From Liolophura sinensis (lineage: Eukaryota; Mollusca; Polyplacophora; Chitonida; Chitonidae), in NCBI RefSeq assembly GCF_032854445.1, contig NC_088297.1:3349991-3413990 (forward strand): a stretch of DNA of 64,000 nt, in the 5' to 3' direction. Positions 21,931 to 34,919 of the stretch are shown in pieces. Position numbers and translations under genes: made by a program. The notes beneath the pieces were generated by a model. The model searched no databases, was not told the origin of the DNA, and saw only the letters and a program-made list of their open reading frames with translations. The number at the start of each line of letters is the position of its first letter. Within the stretch, counting starts at the first letter, position 1.

Positions 21931-24900
21931 CACCGATGTCAAGAAGTAACAAGTATAACTGAATAACTGAAATTGTACAGTTAGCTTGTCCAGAAAATGT
22001 GAAAGGCAGAGAGATTGGCAGCTTAGTGGTCTCTGTTAATGCGAGACGGTCCCTTATCACCAACCACCTGTTCATCATTCCGCTTTTCGGTAACTGTCAT
22101 CTGTAGTCATGTGACACAAACTCGTGCCTGGCGAAGTTTGTTTGGGGTAAAAATGGTAAGTTGTATTTACATTGTTCTTTGTTGAATGACATACTGTGGG
22201 AAATGCCATTGTGATTCATGCAGTGTAGTTAATGTGAAAGAGTTGTTGTCACATGGGTTGGGCGAAGTTTTGAAAGTGAAATCAAACTTAACATTTGTTG
22301 TCACTGAGGCGGCGTTGTATAATGTGTAAGCCAAGGCCCGCGTGTACATATAACAGAAGTTAGCAAATCTTGCATTGTACATACTTGTGCCGTCTAACTT
22401 TAAGTTGAGAACAAAGTATCTATTCTTCTGACCGGCTGCTGTTCACACGGACACTCCAAGCAATTCAGACTGTGCAGTGATGCATGTCACTCGTTCAAAC
22501 TTATTTTGAGGCCCTTGCCCGATTAAATTACCGCGTACAAAACACCCCTCCAATTAGCCCAGTTTTGTAGTCAGAGATTGCTCTGACGTTAGGTTTGGCA
22601 AAATTTTCTTAGGCAATGGATGGCTCGAGGGCAATATCATGTTGCTTAGCACCCCACCTTGTTTTTATCAACTAGTTCTGCCAGGTATTTTTTATTGTAT
22701 GGTGTCCTAATTAGCAAGGGGAGGAAACCTGTGTCGGCGCTTAAATTTCTACCTTGTGTGTTTTGGCACACACCTTCCGGCTGGGCCAAGAAAAAAAATG
22801 AGTATCTACACTGTTATGTATTAGTGGTGAAATAGCACCCCAAATCCATCTCGAGATATTATTTATGCAGGTTAAAACCCACTTTGGAGTTCTATAACAC
22901 GACTAATTTAAGGGCGTTGAATTAGTAATACTCATCAAATAGCACCCGGTCGCTAACTCACAATACATGCCAGCCAATAGGCTAAATGCTGTCATGGGGA
23001 GAGCTGGTGGCGTACCAATATATACAAGAAAGGCGTGAGCGGAATCGGGTTAATGCATTGGGCGACCAAAGAAACAAACACAAAATTGCAAAAGTTTCAC
23101 GCGCAAAGTTAGGCTAAGGCATAACACGTGTGCATATGCAGGTACGTTCTCATACACACAAAAAATAATAAGGTTTGCAAAGTAGGGCCTACTTGGCACT
23201 CATACAGAAATCTGTGAAAGCCGGATGAAGTTAAGTCTACGGGAAACATATTTTCTAAATGTGGACAACCATTCAAGACTGCATCGGGGAAGCCAACTTG
23301 TTGCTACCTGCTATCAGACATGTCAGAAGGCTATTCTGGACGAAAGGGTTGCAAAATTGACCACAATTCCGGATAGCTGTGGTCGTATGCGTTAACAGTT
23401 TAGATCCAGCTGTCCTTTTGGAATGGATATAACTTCTTCAGTTAATGTCTGACCTGCAGCATTTCCAATATCTGCGTAGATTGTTCCATGAAAGCAGATA
23501 TGGTCGTCGGTACTATGGGAACAATGTTGTTATGAGGTGACTGCAGTGGCTAAACGGGAAAAGCAAACCTCCGCCATAAGTGCAGTAGATGTAAGTAGGC
23601 CTACATGCCTCATGTTCGTTCCGTTTAATGTAAACAGGTTTAGAAATGTCTTCAGCAGAAATCACATTCATTTAGGAGTTGCCAGTTACGAGATATAGCC
23701 CCTTACAAATTGTGCATTTCTTTTGTATATACCCCCAAAAAAGTAACCATGCCCTGTTTTTCTCACTCCACAACAGCCCCCAAAAAGTTGCTTTTCATGA
23801 ATGTTTGTGCATTGTTGAGACAGAATCACCAAGTATACATTAGTTGTGGTATAGAGTGCGCATTTCTTTTGTATATATATACCCTGGTCTGTATTGCAGG
23901 AAATAACACGCCCCCCTGGTGTTGATTCCTGCAGGTATTGGGGGGCAGGGGGATTGGTTAAACAATATGCAGTGAAATGTCCCAGAGGCAGGCATCGGGC
24001 GCAGGCATGACTAATCAAGGAAAAATATGTGGGGTGCTATGACCCTTGTTGCCAGCTCCAAAGCAGTGCCTGGGAGCGTGCTTCATTTACAAATCTAGCT
24101 ATGATGTGCGGGGTGGGGGAGGGAATTGGATCATTACATTAAGGAATCATGTGCAATTCACCTTGTTCCGGCCATATTTGATCTCTGCTAATAGAAATCG
24201 CCACAGAGCAAATTTCGATAGAGCCCGTACTGCACATGTTATCGCAGCGGGACGCTTTAGGCTTCTCAGTGTCAAATACGCGATCAGTTTGATACCTTTT
24301 ACATGCATTTCCAAATGAAAGTGTACCTATCTGAAAAAGGCCCAAACTATGGGAAATATTGCCTGATAAATATGACTTAAAATGCTTTTAAAAACACCCT
24401 CTGATAATTTATATGCAGTGACAGTTGAAATTACGTTACAGTATCATTTGGTACATGTATATAAGACATTAAGTTAAGGTTTCTTATTTATATGTAAATA
24501 TTTTAGCCCAAATTATGCTACTGAAAGGTTATCTGCTGCTGAATTAAAAAGCTGAATTTGGGCATGTACCCATATATACATGTGTTTAGTGCGCGAATTT
24601 AATTTGATGGAGGATTTAGGTCAAATTGTGAACTGAATTTAATGAGAATATCCAGTATGCTATATGTTCTCCAGAGTCAGGTACTCATTTGATCACCTCA
24701 GGGTACACAAGTGTGAGGTACATACATTGTCTGATGTCATGTAGTTGTATACTCCTTCGCCCCCCTCCTCCCCCCTCCCCCCCCAGATAACATTGATTAC
24801 ATTGGGGAAGTGCTCACCTGGACAAAACAGCTACAGATACATGCCCTTTATCTTAGATGAAGCATAGAAAGTTAAAAACATATAAAAATCATAGAAACAG

Positions 24901-24965
24901 TAGTAGTGATTTGTATAGAGTAGAAGTTCATGGTTAATGTATGGGGACACAGAGGCCTGTATATG
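21931..24965. other. no confirmed gene; possible unlinked first exon
   Basis: AAAAATGGTAAGTTG near 22150 would be an ATG at a strong donor, but there is no second exon to join. Otherwise ordinary noncoding sequence with a C-rich tract near 24770. Confidence 0.35.
24757..24785 (-). other. C-rich tract, possible G-quadruplex on minus strand
   Basis: Runs CCCCCC-T-CCTCCCCCC-T-CCCCCCCCC in a short stretch. Confidence 0.35.
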
Positions 24966-24975
24966 AAAACATTTA

Positions 24976-25210
24976 GGGGTGCCTCTGTGGCCATGTGGTT
25001 AGGGTGCTAGCGCAGCACAAGGACCCACGAGATTCTCACTGGTGTGATCGTGAGGCCAAGTCCAGTTCATGCTGGTCAAAAATGGGAAAGTCTGTTAGCA
25101 ACCTGCAGATGATGGTTTCCTCCGCCATAATGTTGACTGCCGTTGTGAAAGTGAAATATTCTTGAGTACGGGGTAAAACATCAGTCATATAAATAAGTAA
25201 ATAAATAAAT
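24976..25210 (+). mobile_element. SINE-A, diverged, full length
   Basis: Head GTGCCTCTGTGGCCATG, body and GTGAAATATTCTTGAGTACG tail. Target duplication AAAACATTTA at 24966-24975 and 25211-25220. Confidence 0.8.
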
Positions 25211-25569
25211 AAAACATTTAATATAGGTAATTACTATTAAGTCAGATTGAGGTTTCCGGTGTACATGACACATCCAGCCAGGGATAAATAGTGGCACGTC
25301 TCCCTATGTTTAAAGAACCCTTGGCAGTCATCCACAATTAAAATTTTTGCAACTCTTGGAACTTAGCATGGCCTCGAACATAGATTCTAGTTAAAAATTC
25401 AGATAAATTCACGCTCACAAAGTAGAACTAAGGTTGACTAAATACTAGACTGTAGGAGAAGGATGCCATATTGTATTATAGGCAGGGCATTTTGTGGGAA
25501 AATATTGAAAGTTCTGTATACGTATATAATATTGTGACTGTGCATGAAGAAATTTGATTAAATACAACT

Positions 25570-25945
25570 CAAAGTGACATGGTCTGGGAGCTTTGAGGTA
25601 TGTGAATTAATGAATGAAATTTGTAGGAAAACTGAACTTTTAATTGGCAACCCATCATATTTTTGTTCGGTTTGCTTGTTAGTTTTAATACAGCTTAAGC
25701 CCTTTGGGGGCCCAATAACAGTTTTAGAGGCCAATAAAAGTTTGAGAGGCCAATAGCAGTTTTAGAGGCCAATAACAGTTTTAGAGGCCAGTAACAGTTT
25801 GAGAGGCCAGTAACAGTTTTAGAGGCCAATAACAGTTTGAGAGGCCAATAGCAGTTTTAGAGGCCAATAACAGTTTTAGAGGCCAATAACAGTTTTAGAG
25901 GCCAGTAACAGATTAGGAGCCAAAGCGTTTCCCAGAACTGGACTG
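25570..25945. mobile_element. minisatellite-bearing dispersed element, copy 1
   Basis: The left part (GAATGAAATTTGTAGGAAAAC, AGTTTTAATACAGCTT) matches 36362-36452. GCGTTTCCCAGAACT follows the internal array. Confidence 0.6.
25706..25915. repeat. 19-bp tandem array, about 11 copies
   Basis: Unit AGAGGCCAATAACAGTTTT with AATAGC, CAGTAAC and TTTGAG variants. Confidence 0.9.
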
Positions 25946-26799
25946 GGTCTAGAAATAAATTGCCATGAGTTTTTTTTGTCCGTGGTATGAGCATGACGGA
26001 TCTAATTAAAATGATATCATTAAGCAGTTTTTCATGTGAGAATCACACCAGTGACAAAGCATGAAAATCGGAACTGTACAAGCGTAATTATTTTTCAAAC
26101 TCTTAGGCGGATATTTTTAGAATATTTTAACTTTCCCATTTTAAAAATCTTCCTGAATTAATATGATTGTAATTGAGCATATTTTAGATATGTGTAAACA
26201 AGGGAAGTAACTCTTGTAAGATCTGTTGAACTAAAGCTTGAAATGTATTGATACAAAGTACATGTAAGTCTCCATAGTACAAAAACACTTAAGTACATGT
26301 GGTATGAATGCAATTGCAATTAAAGAGCTTTTCTGTGTTCATCAGAAAGTATGCATGTATTTTAGCTTAGCCTTGATTTTTCGTCTGTCTACATAGAAAA
26401 TTAATTGTATTTTCACACATTCCAAACCAGCCATGCTTGTATGTATTGTCTTCAGAATTGTCTAACTTTGCTGGATATTGAAGTCCAAGGGAAATAACTC
26501 TGTAAGGCATATTGAGCTTTTCAGCTACAGCTATGACTGTACTCAGCATTAGCTCTATTTTAGCCTGCAGTTAACATAAGTTGCATATTTCAGGCAAATG
26601 ATAAAACAATTCTTTCCTATTGCACAATTCAAACTGGTAACCATTGATTGTTGATTTATTATGGCCTCCAAGAGCCTTCTGTAAAAAGTTTCATTTGACC
26701 ATCTTTGAAAAACAAAATGTAAATGCCTAAAAACTCATTTTCAGTACACACACAGTTAATTTCTTGATTGTAATCTGTCCTTTGCTGATTGTGTTCGTT
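25946..26799. other. no gene seen
   Basis: AT-rich. AAGGGAAGTAACTCT (26207) and AAGGGAAATAACTCT (26487) are two copies of a short motif that suggests old repeat remnants. Confidence 0.4.
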
Positions 26800-27015
26800 T
26801 TGTATAGCTGTGTATAGCATAATTACTGAATCTATGGCTACTTTTGATACCGTTATGTCTGCAAACTGTTCGTCTGGTCACTGTTAATATTAACTTGTAA
26901 ATGTCGTGTTTGTTTTGTCACCTTGTCAGAGGGCCTCTGGGAAGAACAGTTCTCGTAAATGACAGAGTAAATGTTCATCATTTGTCACCCTTAGAAAATA
27001 AAGTTATATATATAA
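26800..27015 (+). mobile_element. possible LINE 3' end
   Basis: GGGCCTCTGGGAAGAACAG, GTAAATGACAGAGTAAATG and a terminal AGAAAATAAAGTTATATATA resemble LINE 3' UTRs and match 55480-55555 in outline. Confidence 0.3.
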
Positions 27016-27289
27016 GATCTGTAGGGAGTTTGAGAGTGATGAGATCATGTGGACATGAAGTCTTTTGTGTCTTGTAATAACTGGGCCATAAAATTGGGAA
27101 AGCGTCTTTGGCTCAATATGTAATCAATTGATAAGGAATATAAAGTTGCACATTTTTAAAATCAAAATATGAAACAAAGTTAAATTTTGATGTAGGAAAG
27201 TGTTGATGTCAGGTTCTGGTTTCAGATTTTGGTCTTTTGTGCATGGTTCATTATTTCTATTTTAAAAATTTCTTGAACTGTTTTGTTTG

Positions 27290-27520
27290 TCAAGCTTTTC
27301 AAATGTTTGCAAGGTCTTTATTCAAGCATATTCTGACGGCTTTGTTTCATGCTGAGGGATGAAATTATACTTTGTGTAAAGCTCAGAGACTGGCCAATCC
27401 AACCAATGCAGTTTGCAAAAGTCAGATTAATGATGTTCATAAATTGCAGTGATAAAATAAATAAATAAATAAATAGCTCTTTCATATGCGAATAAGCTGA
27501 AGAATTAGAGTATACAGTGT
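27290..27520. repeat. dispersed repeat family E, copy 1
   Basis: ATGTTTGCAAGGTCTTTATTCA, TGGCCAATCCAACCAATG and GCTCTTTCATATG in the same order as 39280-39460. Confidence 0.5.
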
Positions 27521-28019
27521 GGAAAAGGTGATAATATCGGGGAACGCTACATCATTTTTGACACATAACACCCAAAACATTGGACACACGACAGAAATCC
27601 ACCAAAATAAAACCTGGCCGAAAGAACAAAAACAATACAGTATAAAAAGAATAAAGACACAGAGCTATCTCCGTGTGAACACTGCATGTTAACATGCACT
27701 GCGTATTTAATTCACTAAGAGCATTTCAGTGTTTCAGCCCTGAAGCAGATCCTATCCTCGTATTAAAAACATTGTATCTGTCGATAGAAACATAAGGAAT
27801 CCATTGGTGGACCGTCCAATATACATGTTTGTAGGCTATCCAAGGATGTTGACTGGATTGCTTTCATAAAATCTGCACATGTGCGGTTGGATTGTAAATA
27901 CCATATTTTCTGTAGAGCTCTAACTTTTTTGTGTTGTTTAATGTACATTTAATGATGTACGCTGAATTGATTTTAACATTTTTTTTCCATATGTTAAAGG
28001 AAGGAACGTGTATGTATAT

Positions 28020-28135
28020 GTATATATATAGGAAAAAAAATAATAAAACGCTTTCTTAACTTTCTACATTCTGTTATATTCCAACTGCAGTTTCAAACTT
28101 CATGTTATTTTCAAGGAAAATAAAATTTCAATATT
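28020..28135. repeat. dispersed repeat copy shared with 57.0 kb
   Basis: TATATATAGGAAAAA, AACGCTTTCTTAACTTTCTAC and CCAACTGCAGTTTCAAACTT match 57045-57140. Confidence 0.65.
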
Positions 28136-28229
28136 CCTTGAAAATTACATTTTAAATCATGTCTCTTAATGAAAAATAATCTTTATAAAAATAAAATTTC
28201 CGAGGTTATACCACAGAATTTTCTGAGTT

Positions 28230-28790
28230 TTCAAAATGGGGGTCACAGTAAAATAAACCCTGAAAATGTACTTTTTTCAGTTTGTGTTATTGCACTGAAA
28301 TATTTTTGTTTAGGCCAACCAAAGAACAGGTTAGTAGAATTTGTAGAAACATGCAGTTGACACAGGTTTATGGTAGGGAAAATTTATTGCCCAGGCGAAG
28401 AGCGGTAAAAATTTCATGGCAGTTACACAAATTGAAAAGAAAGTACATTCTTAGGGTCTGTTTTACTGCGACACCCATTTTAAAAACTCAGCAAATTCTA
28501 TGGTATAAGCGCGGAAAATGTGATTATTTTTTTTTTAACAGACATGATTTTTCATGGACCCTCTCGATTCGGTGAGTCTCACAACAGGTTAGTTAATTAC
28601 ACAGACCACATGTGGTTGATGCCAATTTAAGCTGGTGAAGATTTAATACCCGTGTGAAGAGTGGTAAATGTTCCTTACGGTCAATCCAGCACATTTGGGG
28701 CTGTTTCTCACTGTAAATCTCGCCTCTGTGTAGCTCTGTTTCAGAATTACATTCCACAACTAACCATGGATGACATCATACCATATGAAC
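28230..28790. repeat. two diverged direct repeats beside the 21-bp array
   Basis: 28310-28430 and 28575-28700 share ACAGGTTAGT and GAAGAG-C/T-GGTAAA; the second also matches 7320-7440 (GGTAAATGTTCCTTAC, ACATTTGG-GCTGTTTCTC), so the family is dispersed. Confidence 0.5.
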
Positions 28791-29708
28791 GGTATTGATG
28801 AATGGCACAGACACATTGATGAATGACACAGGCACATTGATGAATGGCACAGGTACAGTGATGAATGACACAGGCACATTGATGAATGTCACAGACACAT
28901 TGATGAATGGCACAGGCAGACTGATGAATGTCACAGGCACATTGCTGATGGACACAGGCACATTGCTGAATGACAGACACATTGATGAATGACACAGGCA
29001 CATTGATAAATGACACAGGCACATTGATGAATGACACAGACACATTGATGAATGACACAGGCACATTGATGAATGACACAGGCACATTGAGGAATGGCAC
29101 AGACACATTCATGAAGGGCACTGGTACATTGATGGCACTGGCACAATGGTGAATGACACAGGAACATTGAAATATGGCACAGGTAAATTGATGAATGACA
29201 CAGGCACATTGATGAATGATACAGGCACATTGAGGAATGGCACAGACACATTGATGAATGACACAGGCACATTGATGAATGTCACAGGCACAGTGATGAA
29301 TGACACCGGAACATTGATGAATGGCACAGACACATTGCTGAATGGCACAGACACATTGATGAATGACACAGGCACATTGATGAATGACACAGGCACAGTG
29401 ATGAATGACACATGTACAGTGATGAATGACACAGGCACATTGATGAATGACACAGGCACATTGATGAATGACACGGGCACATTGATGAATGACACAGACA
29501 CATTGCTGAATGACAGAGGCACATTGCTGAATGACACAGGCACATTGATGAATGACACAGGTACATTGATAAATGACACAGGCACATTGCTGAATGACAC
29601 AGGCACATTGGTGAATGGCACAGACACATTGAAATATGGCACAGGCACATTGATGAATGTCACAGGCACATTGATCCATGGTACAGGCACACTGATGAAT
29701 GGCACAAG
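28790..29708. repeat. 21-bp tandem array, about 43 copies
   Basis: Unit close to ATGAATGACACAGGCACATTG, with CAGAC/CAGGC, GAATGGC and TTGCTG variants. As 21 is divisible by 3, long open frames run on both strands; they are not treated as genes. Confidence 0.95.
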
Positions 29709-30013
29709 GAACGAACTAACCCCAGGTTACCTATTCAGCCTGTTTACCTACACCGCAACTGTCTATTAAAATAACCTTCCATCTACAACCTCCATGAACC
29801 TCATTCTTCCTAAGCTGACAACGAATGCTTATAAACATTCTTTTAGATATTCCGGGGTGACATTGTGGAACTGACTCCCTATACATATGAAAAAATCACA
29901 TAATGTCATTGTTTTAAAAAAAAAACAAATGGATGTTTTTGTTATGTCAAATGTCCATGTAGTCTTGATGTTACCACTGTAACTGCTGGACTGCTATGCA
30001 TTTGTAATGTTGT

Positions 30014-30291
30014 GGGGCCTCCGTGGCTCAGTCGGTTAGCGCGCTAGCGCAGCGTATTGACCCAGGAGTCTCTCACCAATGCGGTCGCTGTGAGTTCAAG
30101 TCCAGCTCATGCTGGCGTCCTCTCCGGCCGTATGTGGGAAGGTCTGTCAGCAACCTGCGGATGGTCATGGGTTTCCCCCGGGCTGTGCCCGGTTTCCTCC
30201 CACCATAATGCTGGCCGCCGTCATATAAGTGAAATATTCTTGAGTACGGGGTAAAACGCCGATCAAATAATTAAATAAATAAATTAATAAT
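30014..30291 (+). mobile_element. full-length SINE-A, best-preserved copy
   Basis: GGGGCCTCCGTGGCTCAGTC head with intact A- and B-boxes, CTCCGGCCGTATGTGGGAAG body and GAGTACGGGGTAAAAC tail. Target duplication TAATGTTGT at 30005-30013 and 30292-30300. Confidence 0.9.
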
Positions 30292-30484
30292 TAATGTTGT
30301 AATTACTATGAATCAAAAAAGAACATAGTATAAATCGTAACAAGAATTCTGGCGAGAGTAAAGTCCCAAGGGACTTGCTCTATCATAAAACAAGAACATA
30401 AAGCAATTTGAAAATAAAGAAAATGAGACATTCCGTGTTGAACAGTAACAATAAATGGTGTTTTAAGATAAAAATGAAGTGGCC

Positions 30485-31760
30485 ATCAGTTATTCAGTTG
30501 TTAGGTTGTGATTTTATCCAGGATTTAAATAGCGAGATTAAAACAATAGATTTTAGCTGACCTGGTGGCTTATTCCATTCCCAAAGACAAGAGACTTTCA
30601 GAGAATAATATGAGAAAGCAATTCTACAGAAAGTCTTGACAAAAATTGAGGACACTGACTCTTGTGTGATGATAGTGAACACTGGATTGTCTTACGAAAT
30701 ATATACAGAAGCTTTTGGGTATCAATTCTTCTCGGTGGAAAAATTTGTGTGTAAACAGTAGTACAGAATATTTATTCAAGAGACTTACTGGCCAGATTTT
30801 GAGCTTAAAAAAATAAAGGTTGAGTATGTACAAGACAATTTGATAATGTGATGATGCGTGTAGCTCATTTTTATCAGTTAGTCAATGGTTGTAAATAACT
30901 TTTATATGTGTTTCCCTTTATAATATTAGCATAGAAGATAGAAGTGGGTAGTTTAGTGAATAGTAAAGCAGGACATGCTACATACTCTCACACGAATTAT
31001 TTCACCCGGTGTAAATTATTCTGTTTTTATTCCACAAAGTTCACGATATATATGTAATATACTTCTGTTTTTCTCTAAAGATCTAAATGACGAAGATAAT
31101 AAACTTGTTTTTCAATGCGTACATAAATTTATCAATGATACAGAAAGATTTTATGACCATAGAAATGGTAATAATAATGTTAACATTGTAAATAATAATA
31201 ATTGATTTATTTCAACTTATATTCCGTTACCTGAAATATGTATTCCCATATTTATATGTATGTACTTCGTTAGCTATTATGTTGTTAGTTGATGCTTTGA
31301 GGAGATCTCTGTTGTAGCCATTAGGCTGTGAGAAATCCTTTGTTAAATAAATAAAGAATTAAATTAAAAGGGTTGCTTTACTGGTGGGCCTAACTTATTT
31401 GATGCACGATGCCCACATTTCTTGCAAATGTATCTTTCTTGCAAATGTATCTTTCTTGCAAATGTATCTTTCTTGCAAACTTTCTTGCAAATGTATCTAA
31501 TATAAGAGGTCCATTTAAGTGTATCATCCAAAAAAGAGACCCAGAAATTTAAATTCACTGACGTATTCAATTTCATTTCTGGCAAGGATTAATTTCAGAG
31601 GATCCCTGGGTGCCTATTTGCAATTAGGTTTCACTATCATAAATTTGGGGGTTTTATGTGTTAAGAGAGAGACGATTTGAACAGAGCCATTTATATGCTT
31701 GATCAAACTCAGTGTGCATTGTCTTAAGGACTTATGAATGGCCTTTTTAAGGAAAATAAA
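30485..31760 (-). pseudogene. non-LTR retrotransposon (LINE) RT 3'-part remnant
   Basis: Minus-strand pieces in different frames follow the order of a jockey/CR1-like RT thumb and C-terminus. About 31700-31520 reads KWLCSNRLSLN, KFMIVKPN-like and FLDDTLKWTSYIRYICKK; about 30682-30494 reads RIAFSYYSLKVSCLW, WNKPPGQLKSI and LFKSWIKSQ. The middle is interrupted by a 17-bp minisatellite (31418-31498) and by a plus-strand piece ending TTAAATAAATAAA at about 31360. Class assignment is by motif pattern only. Confidence 0.5.
31418..31498. repeat. 17-bp tandem array, 4-5 copies
   Basis: Unit TTGCAAATGTATCTTTC, one copy shortened, inside the LINE remnant. Confidence 0.85.
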
Positions 31761-31806
31761 AATTACCTGCAAGACTAATTCAGCTTACGATCTTTTTGTG
31801 TAAGCA

Positions 31807-31921
31807 GCCCCCAGGTGTATTATCTGTGTGCCCCTGTAGGGAGTAGATCAACATGATCTAACCCCCAGGCATAGAGATTGGCTGTGGGAAGGGCACAGAT
31901 GCTACAAGATAATACAGGGGA
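31807..31921. repeat. imperfect inverted repeat, possible small MITE
   Basis: CCCCAGGTGTATTATCT on the left pairs with AGATAATACAGGGG on the right, and GTGTGCCC pairs with GGGCACA inside; total about 115 bp. Confidence 0.45.
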
Positions 31922-31959
31922 CTTTAATGTCATATCTCTTATGTCATAACAGTTGTTTG

Positions 31960-32505
31960 CGCGTGCGAAAGTCATCCGTAAGGCAATGTCAAGGCCACGG
32001 TCACAGGGCCATATCGAGAAAAAAAAGTTGAGGTTCTGATCCCTAACTTAAAAGGTGAACATTGTGACGAGGTGACAGTAAATAAAGAAAAGTTATCTGA
32101 TACAACATAATATAGTGCTTTCTAAAAGCTTTTAAGTCTGTGAACTTTTAAGTAGTTTGAGTGCCCAGCAGTTTGAGTGCTCAGTGTTTTGGGTGCCCAG
32201 CAGTTTGAGTGCCCAGTGGTTTGGGTGCCCAGCAGTTTGAGTGCCCAGTGGTTTGGGTGCCCAGCAGTTTGATTGCCCAGTGGTTTGGGTACCCAGGAGT
32301 TTGAGTGCCCAGAAGTTTGAGTGCCCAGCAGTATGAGTGCCCAGCAGTTTGAGTGTCCAGTGGTTTGGGTGCCCAGCAGTTTGAGTGCCCCAGCAGTTTG
32401 AGTGTCCAGTGGTTTGAGTGCCCAGCAGTTTGAGTGCCCAATGGATTGGGTGCTCAACAGTTTGGGTGCCCAAATGTTTTCCGGAACTAAAATGGTTTTA
32501 GACCT
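31960..32505. mobile_element. minisatellite-bearing dispersed element, copy 2
   Basis: AGGGCCATATCGAGAAAA, GAGGTTCTGATCCCTAACTT and GTGCTTTCTAAAAGCTTTTAAG match 36235-36360; the array is followed by GTTTTCCGGAACTAAAAT. Confidence 0.65.
32150..32475. repeat. 16-bp tandem array, about 20 copies
   Basis: Unit AGTTTGAGTGCCCAGC alternating with GGTTTGGGTGCCCAGC, giving a partial 32-bp dimer. Confidence 0.9.
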
Positions 32506-32779
32506 GAGTGAATACATGTACATGTATGTGTACTTTACAAGGTAGTTGAATGAAGGAATCTGCAGCAAAATGTGATAAGAGAGTTAATTGATATCATTTA
32601 TGTGTGAAGCGTCTCAAAATATCAATGGTGTTTTTAATTTTCTAAATGTTTAAATTCTCCAATGTTATTTACATCAAGTCAGCAGCAAATATCAGTCATA
32701 AAATTTTTACTTTTGGCCCTGAAACTTTAATTTTTTCCAGTAGAATATGGTCTTACTTATCAAACTGACCTATTGCGCA

Positions 32780-32876
32780 GGAAGGTGTGGCAGCAACCTG
32801 CAGATAGCCGTGGGTTTCCCTCAGGCTCTGTCTGGTTTCCTCACATGTTAATGCTGGCGGCCATCGTAAAATTGGC
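32780..32876 (+). mobile_element. SINE-A middle fragment
   Basis: GGAAGGTGTGGCAGCAACC, GCCGTGGGTTTCCCTCAGGC and ATGCTGGCGGCCATCGTA. Confidence 0.6.
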
Positions 32877-34057
32877 ATCCAGTGTAACTCTAGGAGAATT
32901 GGAGCTGTAGAAGTTTTATTTTAAAGTCTAAAATAATTTTAGCTCCTCTTTTTTGAAGCTTAAATCTTTAATCTGCCAGTAAGTGATTTTGTACAAGTTC
33001 CCCATACTGAACTGCAGTAATCAAAATGTGCCAAATACGGCTATGAAAAAAGTTTTTGTGTCTTCATATACAGATAAATCTTGTTTTGCCTTAAAATTCC
33101 AAGAACTTGCAAAATTTTTTTGCGTATGAAATCAGTATGATCTTGTTATGTAAGTGTTTCATTTATGAAAACACCAGGCAAGTTTAGTGATGAGACTTGT
33201 TCAACTGAAGAGTCTTCAATTTAGATGTTTAGGGCATTGTTTTGTACTCTTTTGAGGTGCTGTGGAGAACTTACGAACATAAATTTTGTTTTATTTGGAT
33301 TTAAATACATTTCATTATTCATAGCTTGTAACGTCAGTGACAGCTTTTAGGCTTTCGAAGGGTTTGTCATGTTAAACAAAACAAACTTATTTTTAATTAC
33401 AAGGCCTAAGTCACTTCTGCCGACATGGGTAGTGTTTTTACTGGACATCTGCACACCAGACCGGAAACTCCATGTCCTAGCCCAGATTGTGTCAAACTGT
33501 CCCAACCAGGGCAATATTGGCCTGTTAGGATCCACATGTGGTTTTGCTTCTGTGGAAACAAAGCTTTACTAAAACTCTCCTTTCACCTTCAGTTTGCCAG
33601 TCCTGAAAGAATTGGAATCTGCCCACCAGACAACTCATTCATACTTCCCATTCATGTGATACCACACAGTCTCTTTCATTGTTTTGGGGGACAACTTGTG
33701 TTTCTTGGGAAAGAATAACATTGATAGAGATCATTTGTGAAGTGCTATACAGCTCCGGATGTGTGGTGGCTGTTGGAAATATGTTCACTGCAAGCTTATA
33801 CGTTTTTTTGCCTGATTTCTGTTTCTTGCCCTAACATATCAGATGACCATAGCAAGTCGTCAAAACTTTCTTTGCTGCCAAGGAAAGCTGATTTGTCTTT
33901 TTTTGAATGAGCAAATTAACTCAAGTGATTATATATTGGCATGTTTGTATATGCCAACGGCAAAGGTGTTTTTTTTTTTTTTATCTTAAACTGAAATGTC
34001 GAACATGATACTTGGATTTACTAACCTTGAAGAAGAGACTTGGGAATGCATGATAAC
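32877..34057. other. no gene seen
   Basis: AT-rich, possibly old retroelement sequence on the minus strand at 32900-33350, but no frame could be followed. Confidence 0.35.
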
Positions 34058-34445
34058 TGATTTCTTCACATCAGATTTCTTCACATTTCTTCACATCACA
34101 TTTCTTCACATTTCTTCACATCTCTTTGCATCAGATTTCTTCACATTAGATTTCTTCCCATCACATTTTTTCAGATTTCTTCACATCAGATTTCTTCACA
34201 TCAGATTTCTTCACATCAGATTTCTTCACATTTCTTCACATCAGATTTCTTCACATTTCTTTACATCACATTTCTTCACATCAAATTTCTTCACATCAGA
34301 TTTCTTCACATTTCTTCACATCAGATTTGTTAACATCAGATTTCTTCACATTTCTTCAAATCAGATTTCTTCACATTTCTTCACATCAGATTTCTTCACA
34401 TCAGACTTCTTCACATTTCTCTACATCAGATTTGTTCACATCATA
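34058..34445. repeat. TTTCTTCACA-based tandem array
   Basis: Mixed 15-bp (TTTCTTCACATCAGA) and shorter TTTCTTCACA units, often as 25-27-bp dimers. Open frames through it reflect composition. Confidence 0.9.
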
Positions 34446-34919
34446 CAACAAACACTTGTGATCGACAATACAGAGAAACAAGGCTGGTTGGCCTGGTGTC
34501 CATATCATGTGACTGGGCATGGTGTCATGTCTGGTGTCTTCGGCATGATATTTCAGTTGCGGCATCACTTCGGCGGCATGGACTTGCCCTGCCACAAAAA
34601 GAAACAGTATAATATTATGAGCATGTAAACACACCTAATGAAATTGTCATCATATGGCTGAAAAAATTGTTTTAAAAAGTGCAACGTAAAAACACAAGCA
34701 TATACAGGTAGATAAACAAGTAGACCATGGTATCGCTAATTGAAATACTGCCAAAGCCCAAAGGTCATAAGGGTCAGAATACATCAGTATACATTGAATT
34801 TCCGACACTGAAATAACTACATTGAGACCATTGAAAGTAATGGCTCGAGAGCTTGAGTCCAACATGCGCCAGTATTTTCAAAGGTCACAACCGGCCGTTG
34901 TAGAACATCCTCTTGGGGG

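Noticed and set aside
28747-29769. Cys-rich or Thr-rich repeat proteins (310 and 207 codons)
   Set aside because: Frames on both strands are open through the 21-bp array; explained by the unit length.
30014-30110. Functional tRNA gene from the A/B-box head
   Set aside because: The box spacing and lack of a foldable cloverleaf, plus the SINE body, tail and target duplication, show a SINE.
33996-34628. Phe-rich 210-codon membrane-like protein
   Set aside because: Produced by the TTTCTTCACA repeat; the hydrophobicity reflects T-rich codons.
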